Notes under the pieces: model-generated | Seen by the model: the letters and a program-made list of their open reading frames with translations, nothing else | The model's database searches: none | What the model was told of the DNA's origin: nothing | Origin: Rhodoferax sp. AJA081-3 | GTDB taxonomy: Bacteria > Pseudomonadota > Gammaproteobacteria > Burkholderiales > Burkholderiaceae_C | Length of the DNA: 64,000 nt | NCBI RefSeq assembly: GCF_017798165.1 | Contig: NZ_CP059068.1 | Coordinates: 1,364,001 to 1,428,000, forward strand | Reading direction: 5' to 3' | Made by a program: the position numbers and the translations under genes | In this document: positions 27,703 to 39,246 of the stretch, piece after piece | Numbering within the stretch: the first letter of the stretch is position 1 | Layout: every line of letters begins with the position of its first letter

Positions 27703-28518
27703 TCAATCGGCGTAAACCGCAGCGTCAACCGTCGCCACAGCTCTGAACGCAGGCTTGGCAAACAGATAACCCTGCATCAGACGAATACCCGCGTCACGCA
27801 AAAAGTCTCGCTCTCCCAGGGTCTCAATGCCTTCTGCGACCACCTGAATGTTCAGCTCTTCACAGAGACGCACCAAGCTGCGCACGATGACCTGGCGTGG
27901 ATGATTGGTGTCGATATGGCGTATCAGGTCCATATCGATCTTGATGATGTCGGGCTGAAAATCCGACAGCAGCTTCATACCCGCATAACCCGCGCCAAAG
28001 TCGTCAATGGCGGTCTTGAATCCGCAGCGTTTGTATTCGCGCAGAATCTGTGCAAACCAGGGGCCGTCTTCGATGCGCTCGCCCTCCGTCACTTCAAAGA
28101 TGATGCGGTCCAATGGAAAGTTATGCACCTGCGCCGCTGCCAGCGTGGTGCGTATGCAGACTTCGGGTTTGTAGATGGCGTTGGGCAGAAAATTGATGGA
28201 CACATACTCTTGTATGCCCAACTGGCTGGCCCCACGGATGGCCTTGACGCGGCAGGCCTGGTCGAACCGGTAGCGGTTCTGCTCATTCACCTGCGACAAC
28301 ACAGAGTAAGCGCCTTCGCCATTGGGCCCGCGCACCAGAGCCTCGTGCGCGAACACGGTCTTGCGCTCTACATCGACTATGGGTTGAAACGCGTAGTCAA
28401 ACTCAAAACCCACACGTTCTGCCTTGCCGCAATCCACACAGTCTTGCGGTGTGCCGGCCAGCGGCTTAAAGTCTATCGGGAAGGTGGGATTGACTCCGGG
28501 CGGGGGGACAAGCTTCAT
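27703..28518 (-). CDS. Stand-alone EAL-domain cyclic-di-GMP phosphodiesterase
   Basis: This 271-residue protein is almost entirely an EAL domain without a visible sensor or membrane part. The catalytic set appears intact: HEALVRG, INFLPNA, EVTEGERI, DDFGAGYAG, IIKIDMDL, AEGIET and QGYLFAKP. It should therefore hydrolyse cyclic-di-GMP to pGpG. An N-terminal CVDCGKAERVGFEF segment, with two Cys, recalls the BLUF-EAL/YcgF-type N-cap. I chose ATG 28518 because GGAG sits 8 bases upstream; the frame opens with a TTG at 28548. It is the last of three same-strand genes: binding protein, histidine kinase, EAL (84-base gap after the kinase stop). Confidence 0.88.
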   Translation of the reverse strand: MKLVPPPGVNPTFPIDFKPLAGTPQDCVDCGKAERVGFEFDYAFQPIVDVERKTVFAHEALVRGPNGEGAYSVLSQVNEQNRYRFDQACRVKAIRGASQLGIQEYVSINFLPNAIYKPEVCIRTTLAAAQVHNFPLDRIIFEVTEGERIEDGPWFAQILREYKRCGFKTAIDDFGAGYAGMKLLSDFQPDIIKIDMDLIRHIDTNHPRQVIVRSLVRLCEELNIQVVAEGIETLGERDFLRDAGIRLMQGYLFAKPAFRAVATVDAAVYAD

Positions 28519-28602
28519 CGGTAGAACTCCAAAACGGCGTAATTTCAAGGACCATCATGCGCTGAGCAAGCTTAATAAAAATCTATCCCTGTGCCAACCA
28601 TG

Positions 28603-30636
28603 TTATCGACCCAACGTGCTGCCCAACAAAGTGGGCAAGGGTACTTCTGGCGCGGCTGCCGGGGCGACCAGGGGCAGCCTGATGGTGAAACAAGCCCCCT
28701 GTCCGGGAGGGCTGTCCACCTTCAGTTCGCCACCCATCATGCCAGTTACCAAGTTGTACACGATATTGAGTCCTAAGCCACTGCCGCCCTGGCCAAATTT
28801 GGTGGTGAAAAATGGGTCAAAAACACGGGCCAGGTTGGCATCTGGAATCCCGCTACCGTTGTCACAAACCGTCAGCTCAACCTGCGCGTCGTTCAGTCGT
28901 CGAACGTTTAAGGTAACCACTCCATTTTCGCGGCCATCAAAGGCATGCAACAGCGCGTTGCCGATGAGGTTGGTGAGTATTTGTGCCAAGGGTCCAGGGT
29001 AACTGTCCATCGTGATGCCTGCCGGTACGACACTATGCACCGCGTGTTGCGACTTGCGAATACTCGGGCCCAAGGTCAGCAAAATCTCCGCAACGGCGGC
29101 ATCCAGTTGGAACACGCGCCGGTTGACACTGGCCTGGTCAACGGCGACCTGCTTGAAGCTGGCAACCAGTTCTGCCGCGCGGTGCAGGCTGTGCATCAGA
29201 ATATCGGAGCCCTCGCCAACCGTTGTCAAAAAAGCATTCAGGCGACTGCGGGTAATTCCTTTTTCGACATCGCTGGTGAAGGCTTTGACATGCTCTTGCA
29301 AGGTGCTGGCCACGGTCAAACTGTTGCCAACCGGTGTATTGAGCTCATGTGCAACCCCTGCGACCAGCGAGCCCAATGCCGACATCTTTTCCTTGCGCAC
29401 CAACTCGGACTGCGCAGTGGTCAGTTGCGCCAGCGCTTCCGATAGTTCCTGTGTGCGCTCGCCGACACGTCGTTCCAGCGTTGCGTTGAGCCCGAGAATA
29501 TTCAGCGCCTGCTGGTGGTTGTCGGTGACGTCTTCGTAGGCCAGTATCAGCATGGGCTGTTCCGCCATGGCAAGCACTTGTCCGGATATTTCACACAGGA
29601 TGCTGGGCCGGCCATCTCCGGGCTGCATCCAAGCCTGGTGGCGGGAGATCACACCCTTTTGCTCAAGCGTCCGCAACACCTCTTGGCGCACTTCTTGGCT
29701 GACCCACATGCCATTGTGCGCGCCACTGGTTCCCAGTATGGCCTCTCGGCTGCGGCCAAACAGCCGCTCCCAGGCGCCGTTCACATCCAAAATGGTGAAC
29801 GCCCCGCCCATTTGCGAGACCGAGATAGCTACGGGTGATCCGTCGAAAATGGCGAGAAACTTGGCCTGGCTGACACTCAAGGCAGCCTCCGTGCGCCGCC
29901 GCACCAGCAGTTCCTGGGTCAAGGCGTCGTTCTTTTGGTCGCGCTCGGCGATCAGGCTCGATAACTCGGTGCGCATATGGTCCAGGCCCTGGGCCAAGGT
30001 CCCCAGTTCGTCAGCGTGGCGCCATTGCAGAGGCTGGGTGAGTTCGCCACGTGCCAGTCGCGACGCATCGGCCTGCAACGCCCGCAGCGGCCGCATCATG
30101 CGCCAGTCAAACAGCAACCAGATCAAGGCAAACGAAATGGCCAGCTGGGCTACCAGCGCCAAGGCCTGTTTGGCAATATCCCGAAAAATGTCCGCTTGAA
30201 TCCGTGCAGTCGTGAGTTCAAGTTCCAGGTACCCGATCACCAGGCCCTCGTGCACGATGGATCGCCTTTCAATCAGAGGCGTGCTCTGGAGAGCCAGCCC
30301 ACTTTTTTTGTGAACAAGGACTTTCTGAAACTCGTCTCTGACGGTGACACTGACGACATCCGGGTTGCGCATGACTGCGTCAGTGAGCCCGGTTGTCACG
30401 TCTTTATCGACCGTCCAGATGGCGATTGCCAGACCGCGTGACAGTACGTCTGAGTACAACTGCATCGGCACCCGAACCCGCTGGTTGACCTCGGTTTCTA
30501 GCCTGCTGGTGGTCTGAAAATAGGTCAACAACAAGGCGGGCAGAAAAATCCCCAGCCCCGCACCCAGCATCAGGGTTTGCCGCATGGACAACTTGGTCCA
30601 GCGCTGGAATAGAGTAGTCCCCAGGGAAGTATTCAC
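28603..30636 (-). CDS. Membrane sensor histidine kinase (HAMP-PAS-HisKA-HATPase)
   Basis: This 677-residue inner-membrane kinase has a first helix (about 22-41), a periplasmic domain of about 120 residues, and a second helix (about 165-185). A HAMP linker (RPLRALQADASRLARGELTQPLQW) and a PAS domain (about 255-370) follow, then a coiled-coil and a HisKA domain with the phospho-acceptor in AGVAHELNTPVGN (His430). The HATPase part has LTNLIGNALLHAF, DNGSGIPD and GGSGLGLNIVYNL. It has no receiver domain, and no response regulator gene is near. It starts 9 bases after the binding-protein stop, so the periplasmic protein probably feeds it a signal. Confidence 0.9.
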   Translation of the reverse strand: MNTSLGTTLFQRWTKLSMRQTLMLGAGLGIFLPALLLTYFQTTSRLETEVNQRVRVPMQLYSDVLSRGLAIAIWTVDKDVTTGLTDAVMRNPDVVSVTVRDEFQKVLVHKKSGLALQSTPLIERRSIVHEGLVIGYLELELTTARIQADIFRDIAKQALALVAQLAISFALIWLLFDWRMMRPLRALQADASRLARGELTQPLQWRHADELGTLAQGLDHMRTELSSLIAERDQKNDALTQELLVRRRTEAALSVSQAKFLAIFDGSPVAISVSQMGGAFTILDVNGAWERLFGRSREAILGTSGAHNGMWVSQEVRQEVLRTLEQKGVISRHQAWMQPGDGRPSILCEISGQVLAMAEQPMLILAYEDVTDNHQQALNILGLNATLERRVGERTQELSEALAQLTTAQSELVRKEKMSALGSLVAGVAHELNTPVGNSLTVASTLQEHVKAFTSDVEKGITRSRLNAFLTTVGEGSDILMHSLHRAAELVASFKQVAVDQASVNRRVFQLDAAVAEILLTLGPSIRKSQHAVHSVVPAGITMDSYPGPLAQILTNLIGNALLHAFDGRENGVVTLNVRRLNDAQVELTVCDNGSGIPDANLARVFDPFFTTKFGQGGSGLGLNIVYNLVTGMMGGELKVDSPPGQGACFTIRLPLVAPAAAPEVPLPTLLGSTLGR

Positions 30637-30645
30637 TACGGCGCG

Positions 30646-31470
30646 TCAGGACTTTGATTGCTTTCGCCAAAGCTGAATATTGGGTTCAATCAGTTTTTCC
30701 ATGGCCTTCTCTTTGTTCAACTTGAGTACGGCTTTGGTGATGAGCGCACGCATCTCTGGTGTGTTGCAGGGGGATTTGTGGGAGAAGGTCAAAAACAGAG
30801 CTTCACTGCTGACCTCGGTAGCAGCAATTTTTAAGCCAGAAATATTCAATTTGGCCATGTAGGCCAGACCGGGAGCCTCTTCATAAATCATGTAGTCGGC
30901 ACGCGCCAGCGCCAGCATCTGAATCGCCTGCTCCAACGTCGGTACGGTGGTTATCTTGAGGTTGGCCTTGGCATACTGATCAAATGCCTCACCAAAGCTG
31001 TTGTTGATCACGGTAAGGCCGTGCAGGCCGCGCAGATCGTCCCAGGCCTTGAAGGGCACCGGTTTGGCAGCAGCGCTCCAAACCACGCTGCGGGTGCCTT
31101 GAAACGGTGGATGGAAATAGTCCATGTAGTCCAGTCGGGCCTGCGTAAAAAAGGCCCCCGCAATCAAATCGATTCGACCGATTTTTGCTTCTTCCTGCAC
31201 GCGGGCCCAGGTCCCTACATAACGGACTTCAATGGGGATGCCCAAGGCTTGGGCCAGCAGTTGCATGAGGTCGGCATTGGCGCCGATCAACTTGCCGGGT
31301 TCCTGCGTGTCACGCCAAAGGTAGGGCGCGTACTCTGGGTTTCCAGTGGCGACCAGCTTCTTGCAGGTATCCGCCCTGGCGGAGTGTCCCAAACCCAAAA
31401 TACCGACCATGGTGCAGGCAACCAAGACCCGTACGATATTCCCCACCCGGTATCCAACATCAGCGGCCAT
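30646..31470 (-). CDS. Periplasmic solute-binding protein (SBP_bac_3 type)
   Basis: This 274-residue exported protein has a signal peptide ending near HSARA-DT. Its type-II periplasmic binding fold resembles the amino-acid-binding SBP_bac_3 family: NPEYAPYLWRDTQEPGKLIGANADLMQLLAQALG, GRIDLIAGAFFTQARLDYMDYFHP, and YMIYEEAPGLAYM. No ABC permease or ATPase gene accompanies it. The next gene, 9 bases away, is a histidine kinase, so a sensing role is more likely than transport. A GAGGTGAAATTCC site precedes ATG 31470. Confidence 0.85.
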   Translation of the reverse strand: MAADVGYRVGNIVRVLVACTMVGILGLGHSARADTCKKLVATGNPEYAPYLWRDTQEPGKLIGANADLMQLLAQALGIPIEVRYVGTWARVQEEAKIGRIDLIAGAFFTQARLDYMDYFHPPFQGTRSVVWSAAAKPVPFKAWDDLRGLHGLTVINNSFGEAFDQYAKANLKITTVPTLEQAIQMLALARADYMIYEEAPGLAYMAKLNISGLKIAATEVSSEALFLTFSHKSPCNTPEMRALITKAVLKLNKEKAMEKLIEPNIQLWRKQSKS

Positions 31471-31558
31471 GGAATTTCACCTCGTTTGAGTTAGCTCCCC
31501 GTATGCAGTCTAGCGTGTATCCGTGGACGTGCCAACGCGCCATTTGCGAGGCAACACC

Positions 31559-31592
31559 CCTGCCAGTCCTGCGCAATTGCAGATCTGGCAGG
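31559..31592. terminator. Possible hairpin after katG
   Basis: CCTGCCAG (31559-31566) pairs perfectly with CTGGCAGG (31585-31592) across an 18-base loop, just downstream of the katG stop and upstream of the binding-protein gene. There is no U-tract. Confidence 0.35.
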
Positions 31593-31606
31593 CATGGCTA
31601 AACAGC

Positions 31607-33811
<2,205 letters not shown>

Positions 33812-33844
33812 CTAGACTGACTGGGTCAGTGTAGATTTCGAACA

Positions 33845-33880
33845 TCTATCAATCAAGTTAGTTTTATTAATTTAAGCTAT
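33845..33880 (-). promoter_or_regulatory. Weak OxyR-like site in the katG promoter region
   Basis: On the minus strand, ATAG, TAAT, ACTT and AGAT occur at exact 7-base spacings, the layout of the OxyR tetrad (ATAG-N7-CTAT-N7-ATAG-N7-CTAT). Only the first block is a full match (9 of 16 bases overall). The site lies about 60 bases upstream of katG. Confidence 0.3.
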
Positions 33881-33891
33881 AGCGCAATCCA

Positions 33892-34470
33892 ATGTCCACA
33901 CCCCGTTATCCCCTGCCCGACCTCAACACCTTGCCCGAAGACATCCGCACCAAGATCCTGGAGGTGCAAGAAAAGTCCGGCTTTGTGCCTAATGTGTTCC
34001 TGGCCTTTGCCCGCCGCCCGGCCGAGTGGCGCGCGTTCTTCGCCTACCACGACGCGCTGATGCTGCGCGAGGGCAGCAGCCTGACCAAGGGCGAGCGCGA
34101 GATGATCATCACCACCACCAGCGCGGCCAACCACTGCCTGTACTGCGTGGTGGCCCACGGTGCGATCCTGCGCATTTATGAGAAAAAGCCGCTGGTGGCC
34201 GACCAGGTGGCGGTGAACTACCGCAAGGCCGACATCACGCCACGCCAGCGCGCCATGCTGGACTTTGCGATGAAGGTCTGCCTGCACTCCGACACAGTGG
34301 AAGATGCCGACTTCACCAAACTGCACGCCCACGGTTTTGACGAGGAGGACATCTGGGACATTGCCGGCATCACGGCCTTTTTTGGCCTGTCCAACCGCAT
34401 GGCCAATGTAACCAGCATGATGCCCAACCCCGAGTTTTATCTGCTGGGGCGGGTGCCCAAGCAAAAATAA
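33892..34470 (+). CDS. AhpD-like peroxidase-related protein (CMD fold)
   Basis: This 192-residue protein is of the 'uncharacterised peroxidase-related' CMD group. It has the N-terminal SGFVPNVFLAFARRPAEW and the redox motif NHCLYCVVAHGAILR, with CXXC plus His as in AhpD. A helical C-terminal part contains DIAGITAFFGLSNRMANVTSM. Such proteins are thought to reduce peroxides or carry reducing power to a peroxidase. Its position opposite katG, sharing the promoter region, supports an oxidative-stress role. It starts at ATG 33892. Confidence 0.88.
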   Translation: MSTPRYPLPDLNTLPEDIRTKILEVQEKSGFVPNVFLAFARRPAEWRAFFAYHDALMLREGSSLTKGEREMIITTTSAANHCLYCVVAHGAILRIYEKKPLVADQVAVNYRKADITPRQRAMLDFAMKVCLHSDTVEDADFTKLHAHGFDEEDIWDIAGITAFFGLSNRMANVTSMMPNPEFYLLGRVPKQK

Positions 34471-34520
34471 GCCGGAATGGGCAGATGGGGAGGGAGGGCC
34501 TGCCGGCAATCGTTGTTGGC

Positions 34521-34579
34521 GAAATATGCCTCTAGCCCCCGTAAATACTAGCTTATTAGCTACTTATTTTATAGCAAAC
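34521..34579 (-). repeat. Interspersed GGGGGCTAGAGG repeat, copy C (reversed)
   Basis: On the plus strand it reads AAATATGCCTCTAGCCCCCG, then 15 bases to AGCTA, ending ATAGCAAAC. It lies between the AhpD-like gene and dnaG, matching copies A, B and D. Confidence 0.75.
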
Positions 34580-34629
34580 GACGGGTGCTTGAGCAAACCC
34601 CGGCCAACCGCACTGCCTACAATCCCGCC

Positions 34630-36645
34630 ATGGCCATCCCGCAAACCTTTATCCAGGAACTCATCGCCCGCGCCGATGTGGTGGAGATTGTTGGCCGCTA
34701 CGTGCAGCTCAAGAAGGGCGGCGCCAACTTCATGGGCCTGTGCCCCTTCCATGGGGAAAAGTCGCCGTCGTTCTCGGTCAGCCCGGCCAAACAGTTCTAC
34801 CACTGCTTTGGCTGCGGCAAAAACGGCAATGCCATCAGCTTCTTGATGGACCATGCCGGCATGACCTTCATCGAAGCGGTGAAGGACCTGGCCCAGCAGT
34901 ACGGCATGCAGATCCCCGAGGACGAAGCCTCACCCGAAGACCGTGCCCGCGCCCAAGAGCAAAAGCAGAAGCAGAACACGCTGACCGATGTGCTGGAGAA
35001 AGCCGGAGACGCCTACCGCCGCGCGCTGAAGGACTCACCCCGCGCCATCGCCTACTTCAAGGGCCGCGGCCTGTCCGGTGAGATCGCCAAGCAGTTTGGG
35101 CTGGGTTATGCACCCGAAGGCTGGCGCAGTCTGGCCAGTGTCTTTCCGCACTATGACGACCCGCTGCTGGTGGAAAGCGGCCTGGTCATCTCCAACACCG
35201 AAGAAGGCGGCAACGAAGAGAAACGCTACGACCGCTTCCGCGACCGGGTGATGTTCCCCATCCGCAATATCAAGGGTGAATGCATAGGCTTTGGCGGCCG
35301 TGTGCTGGGCGACGACAAACCCAAGTATCTGAACTCACCCGAAACGCCGGTCTTCAGCAAGGGCCGCGAGTTGTACGGCCTGTTTGAGGCCCGCAATGCG
35401 CTGCGCGAACATGGTTATGTGCTGGTCACCGAGGGGTATATGGACGTGGTGGCGCTGGCGCAGCTGGGTTTCCCCAATGCGGTGGCCACTTTGGGCACGG
35501 CCTGCACGGCTGACCATGTGCACAAGTTATTCCGTTTTACCGATGCAGTCGTGTTCAGTTTTGACGGCGACTCGGCCGGCAAACGCGCGGCGCGCAAGGC
35601 GCTAGACGCCGCGTTGCCCTACGCCACCGATGTACGCAGCATCAAGTTTTTGTTTTTGCCCGATGAACACGACCCCGACAGCTTTATCCGCGCCCACGGC
35701 CAGGATGAATTTGCTCGGTATGTGTCCGAAGCCACACCGCTCTCCCGCTTCCTGGTGGAGGCGGCGCGCGAGGGCTGTGACCTGAACACGGCCGAGGGCC
35801 GCGCCCACATGGCGGCCAATGCCAAACCGCTGTGGGGTTTGTTGCCCGATGGCGCCCTGAAGCTGCAATTGCTCAGTGAACTGGCTGCACAGGTGCAACT
35901 GCCCAGTGCCGAACTGGGTGCGCTGTGGGCGGGGGCCAGCCAAACGCCGCAGAGCCACAGAGCCCCACCCGCCGTGCGCCACAGCGGCGACTGGCAGCCC
36001 GACGACTATGACGAGAACAGCGTGGGCGCTACCTCTTGGGGGCACCCGCTGGATGGTGAAGGCGCCACGTCCACTTGGAAAAGCAAGAGCAAGTGGGAGG
36101 GCAAGAGCGAGTGGAAGGGCAAAGGCAAGTGGGAAGGCAAAAACAAATGGGACCGTGATCGCCCTGTGCGCCCACCACTACGCGGCCCGCTGGCCAGCCG
36201 CGCCGACCACGCCACGCGCATTTTGCTGGGTCACAGCGAATTGTGGGAGGCATTAACCAACGAGGACCACGCCCTGTTGTGCGAACTGCCCGCGCCCCAC
36301 GGCCCGCTGATCGCCTGGCTGGAGGCCCAGTTGCACGAACACGGCCCGCTGGCCTGGGGCGCCCTGCGCGACGAGCTGAAGGGGCAAACTGCAGAAGAAT
36401 TGGCGCTGCGGCTGATGTCTGATCCCACCATGTCCAATGGGGTTGCAGGCGAAGGTGCGGGTGACACCGGTTTGGAACTGCGCGATCTGCTCAACCGCAT
36501 GCTGATAGACCGCATCAAGGAGCAGGAAACCCTGGCTATTGCTGCCATCAGTACGGACCCGACGGCCCAAGCCCATTACCGCGAGTTACATGCCCGCCGC
36601 TTGCAACTGGAGTTGGCCAGCCGCCCGCCTGCAGCCGCCACCTGA
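34630..36645 (+). CDS. dnaG: DNA primase with a repetitive Trp/Lys-rich linker
   Basis: DnaG makes RNA primers for chromosome replication with the DnaB helicase. In 671 residues I see the N-terminal zinc-binding domain (CPFHGEKSPSF, then FHCFGCG-type YHCFGCGKNG), the RNA polymerase core with the TOPRIM motifs EGYMDVVALAQLG and FDGDSAGKRAA, and a C-terminal helicase-interaction region. Between them, residues 483-506 are four tandem hexapeptides of the form W-[KE]-[SG]-K-X-[KE], absent from E. coli DnaG as far as I know. ATG 34630 gives MAIPQTF, the usual start. It is upstream of rpoD, the classic macromolecular-synthesis order, here without rpsU. Confidence 0.95.
   Translation: MAIPQTFIQELIARADVVEIVGRYVQLKKGGANFMGLCPFHGEKSPSFSVSPAKQFYHCFGCGKNGNAISFLMDHAGMTFIEAVKDLAQQYGMQIPEDEASPEDRARAQEQKQKQNTLTDVLEKAGDAYRRALKDSPRAIAYFKGRGLSGEIAKQFGLGYAPEGWRSLASVFPHYDDPLLVESGLVISNTEEGGNEEKRYDRFRDRVMFPIRNIKGECIGFGGRVLGDDKPKYLNSPETPVFSKGRELYGLFEARNALREHGYVLVTEGYMDVVALAQLGFPNAVATLGTACTADHVHKLFRFTDAVVFSFDGDSAGKRAARKALDAALPYATDVRSIKFLFLPDEHDPDSFIRAHGQDEFARYVSEATPLSRFLVEAAREGCDLNTAEGRAHMAANAKPLWGLLPDGALKLQLLSELAAQVQLPSAELGALWAGASQTPQSHRAPPAVRHSGDWQPDDYDENSVGATSWGHPLDGEGATSTWKSKSKWEGKSEWKGKGKWEGKNKWDRDRPVRPPLRGPLASRADHATRILLGHSELWEALTNEDHALLCELPAPHGPLIAWLEAQLHEHGPLAWGALRDELKGQTAEELALRLMSDPTMSNGVAGEGAGDTGLELRDLLNRMLIDRIKEQETLAIAAISTDPTAQAHYRELHARRLQLELASRPPAAAT
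36076..36147 (+). repeat. Four 18-bp tandem repeats inside dnaG
   Basis: Four consecutive 18-base units begin TGG at 36076, 36094, 36112 and 36130, and a fifth TGG is at 36148. They encode WKSKSK, WEGKSE, WKGKGK and WEGKNK. The period keeps the reading frame. Confidence 0.85.
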
Positions 36646-36890
36646 GGCGACTCTGCGCCTTGAATTTCCGCAATCCGCCAATATCATCCAATAACACGCC
36701 GCATTCCGGCTATACTACTTGGTTGTTTCGGCAAGAGCGACAGCAGCACCTCCGGGCCAGGCCAAGCGTTGGTAGATCACAACCGGCCACCTTACCGCAA
36801 GGACTGCATTCCAAATGTTCGCCCTCCCATCTTGCCACTAGGAAGTTTTTCCTGCCCTGCCAACTGCGCCTGCCTCTGTAGCGGTGTAGA

Positions 36891-36920
36891 CGGCGCCCGA
36901 TCTGTTCGCCCGTTTTTTTG
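36891..36920 (+). terminator. Weak hairpin with T-run upstream of rpoD
   Basis: ACGGCG (36891-36896) pairs with CGCCCGT (36908-36914) apart from one bulged base, followed by seven T (36914-36920), 18 bases before rpoD. It could end dnaG transcripts or attenuate read-through. The 293-base gap also contains a possible -10 TATACT at 36711-36716 without a clear -35. Confidence 0.4.
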
Positions 36921-36938
36921 ATGTCCTGAGGTTATCGC

Positions 36939-39242
36939 ATGCCTGCTCAAAAATCTGTCAAAGCTGTCCAGTCCCCGACCAAGTCCGATAAGAAAGCCAA
37001 ACCCGTGCCCGCATCCAAGCCACCTGTTGTTCCCAAGTCGAAGGCCCAGCTCTTGAAAGACGCGGCAGACGCCCTGCTCAATGCTGGCGCAGCAGCCAAG
37101 AAGAAACCCGGTCGCCCACCCAAGGCCGCAGCGGCGGAGTCCGACGCGCCGCCCAAGACAGGTGCCAAACGTGGCCGCAAGCCCAAGGCAGGCGCAGCTG
37201 CAGAATCCTCGGGCGATGACATGGACATGTCGGACATTGAGGCCGATCTGGTCGGTGAACCCGAAGCGGTTGCCGCCACGGGCGAGAAGGTCAAGCCCCT
37301 GCGCATGAAGATCAGCAAGGCGAAGGAACGCGCCTTGATGAAGGAATTCGGCCTGGACGAAACGGTCCTGTCTGAAGAGGACATTGCCAAGCGCCGCCAG
37401 CGCCTCAAGGCCCTGATCACCCTGGGCAAGACCCGCGGTTACCTGACCCACGGCGAAATCTCCGACCACTTGCCCGACAAGCTGGTCGACGCGGAAACGC
37501 TGGAAGTGGTGATCTCCATGTTGAACGACATGGGTGTAGCGGTGTACGAACAAACGCCGGATGCCGAGACCCTGCTGCTGAACAACAATGTGTCCACCGC
37601 CGCCACCCAGGAAGAGGCCGAGGAAGAAGCCGAGGCTGCACTGTCCACGGTAGACAGCGAATTCGGCCGCACTACCGACCCCGTGCGCATGTACATGCGT
37701 GAAATGGGCACGGTGGAGCTGCTGACCCGCGAAGGCGAAATCGAAATTGCCAAACGCATTGAAGGCGGCCTGATGGCCATGATGGAGGCGATCAGTGCAT
37801 CGCCCGCAACTATTGCCGAAATCCTGCGTTTGGGCGAAGACATTCGCGAAGGCAAGGTTGTTATCACCACCATCGTGGACGGCTTCTCCAACCCCAACGA
37901 GGCCGACGACTACGTGGCCGAAGAAGATTTTGATGAGTTCGACGCCGATGACGACGACGACGGCAAGGGCGGCTCCAAGGCACTGACCAAGAAGCTCGAA
38001 GAGCTGAAAAAAGAAGCGATGTCCCGCTTCGACCGCCTGCGCGAACTCTTTGAGAAAGTGCACAAGGTTTACGACAAGGAAGGCTACGGCACACCACACT
38101 ACATCACCGCCCAGAAGGCGCTGAGCGAAGAGCTGATGTCCATACGTTTCACCGCCAAAGCGATCGAGAAGCTGTGCGACATGGTGCGTGGCCAGGTGGA
38201 CGACATCCGCAAGAAAGAGCGCGAACTGCGCCGCATCATTGTGGACAAGTGCGGCTACCCACAAGAGAACTTCATCGCCGACTTCAGCGGCCGTGACAAG
38301 AATGGCAACAAGATTCCATCGCAATTGCTGAACCTGAAGTGGATCGAAAAGCAGGCAGCTGCCGGCAAGTCGTGGAGCGCGGTGATGGGCCGCAATATCC
38401 CGCCCGTGCAAGACCTGCAGCAAAAGTTGACCGACCTGCAAGCCAAGGTCGTGGTGCCACTGGACCAGTTGAAAGACATCAACAAGCGCATGAACGCGGG
38501 CGAATACGCATCGCGCGCCGCCAAGAAGGAAATGATCGAGGCCAACTTGCGCCTGGTCATCTCCATCGCCAAGAAATACACCAACCGTGGCCTGCAGTTC
38601 CTGGATCTGATCCAGGAAGGCAACATCGGTTTGATGAAGGCCGTGGACAAGTTTGAATACCGCCGCGGCTACAAGTTCTCGACCTACGCCACCTGGTGGA
38701 TTCGCCAGGCCATCACCCGCAGCATTGCGGACCAGGCGCGCACCATCCGTATCCCGGTGCACATGATCGAAACCATCAACAAGATGAACCGCATCAGCCG
38801 CCAGCATTTGCAGGAGTTTGGTTTCGAACCCGATGCATCCGTGCTGGCCGAGCGCATGGAGATTCCGGAAGACAAGATCCGCAAGATCATGAAGATCGCC
38901 AAAGAGCCGATCTCCATGGAAACACCCATCGGCGACGATGACGACAGCCACCTGGGCGATTTCATCGAAGACGGTGCCAACACCGCGCCGATGGAAGCCG
39001 CGATGCAGGCAGGCCTGCGCGACGTGGTCAAGGATATTCTGGACAGCCTGACGCCCCGCGAAGCCAAGGTGCTGCGCATGCGTTTCGGTATCGAAATGAC
39101 CTCCGACCACACGCTGGAAGAAGTGGGCAAGCAGTTTGACGTGACCCGTGAACGCATCCGCCAGATCGAAGCCAAGGCGCTGCGCAAGCTCAAACACCCC
39201 AGCCGCAGCGACAAGCTGCGCAGCTTTACCGACAACTTATAA
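36939..39242 (+). CDS. rpoD: Housekeeping RNA polymerase sigma-70 factor
   Basis: This 767-residue primary sigma factor has the full set of regions. Region 1.2 is around [29 protein letters not shown] long non-conserved insert holds an acidic run ([14 protein letters not shown], about 327-340). Region 2 has the -10 recognition helix in [17 protein letters not shown], region 3 has [15 protein letters not shown], and region 4 has the -35 helix [21 protein letters not shown]. The first 100 residues are Lys/Ala/Pro-rich and contain two AT-hook-like motifs, KPGRPPK and KRGRKPK, as in many Burkholderiales RpoD proteins. It is followed 4 bases later by aroE. Confidence 0.96.
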   Translation: MPAQKSVKAVQSPTKSDKKAKPVPASKPPVVPKSKAQLLKDAADALLNAGAAAKKKPGRPPKAAAAESDAPPKTGAKRGRKPKAGAAAESSGDDMDMSDIEADLVGEPEAVAATGEKVKPLRMKISKAKERALMKEFGLDETVLSEEDIAKRRQRLKALITLGKTRGYLTHGEISDHLPDKLVDAETLEVVISMLNDMGVAVYEQTPDAETLLLNNNVSTAATQEEAEEEAEAALSTVDSEFGRTTDPVRMYMREMGTVELLTREGEIEIAKRIEGGLMAMMEAISASPATIAEILRLGEDIREGKVVITTIVDGFSNPNEADDYVAEEDFDEFDADDDDDGKGGSKALTKKLEELKKEAMSRFDRLRELFEKVHKVYDKEGYGTPHYITAQKALSEELMSIRFTAKAIEKLCDMVRGQVDDIRKKERELRRIIVDKCGYPQENFIADFSGRDKNGNKIPSQLLNLKWIEKQAAAGKSWSAVMGRNIPPVQDLQQKLTDLQAKVVVPLDQLKDINKRMNAGEYASRAAKKEMIEANLRLVISIAKKYTNRGLQFLDLIQEGNIGLMKAVDKFEYRRGYKFSTYATWWIRQAITRSIADQARTIRIPVHMIETINKMNRISRQHLQEFGFEPDASVLAERMEIPEDKIRKIMKIAKEPISMETPIGDDDDSHLGDFIEDGANTAPMEAAMQAGLRDVVKDILDSLTPREAKVLRMRFGIEMTSDHTLEEVGKQFDVTRERIRQIEAKALRKLKHPSRSDKLRSFTDNL

Positions 39243-39246
39243 GTCT

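Noticed and set aside
36792..39197. 801-aa open frame on the minus strand, antisense to rpoD
   Set aside because: Low-complexity His/Gln/Phe/Val composition; the plus strand encodes a clearly conserved RpoD. It is a GC-rich shadow frame.
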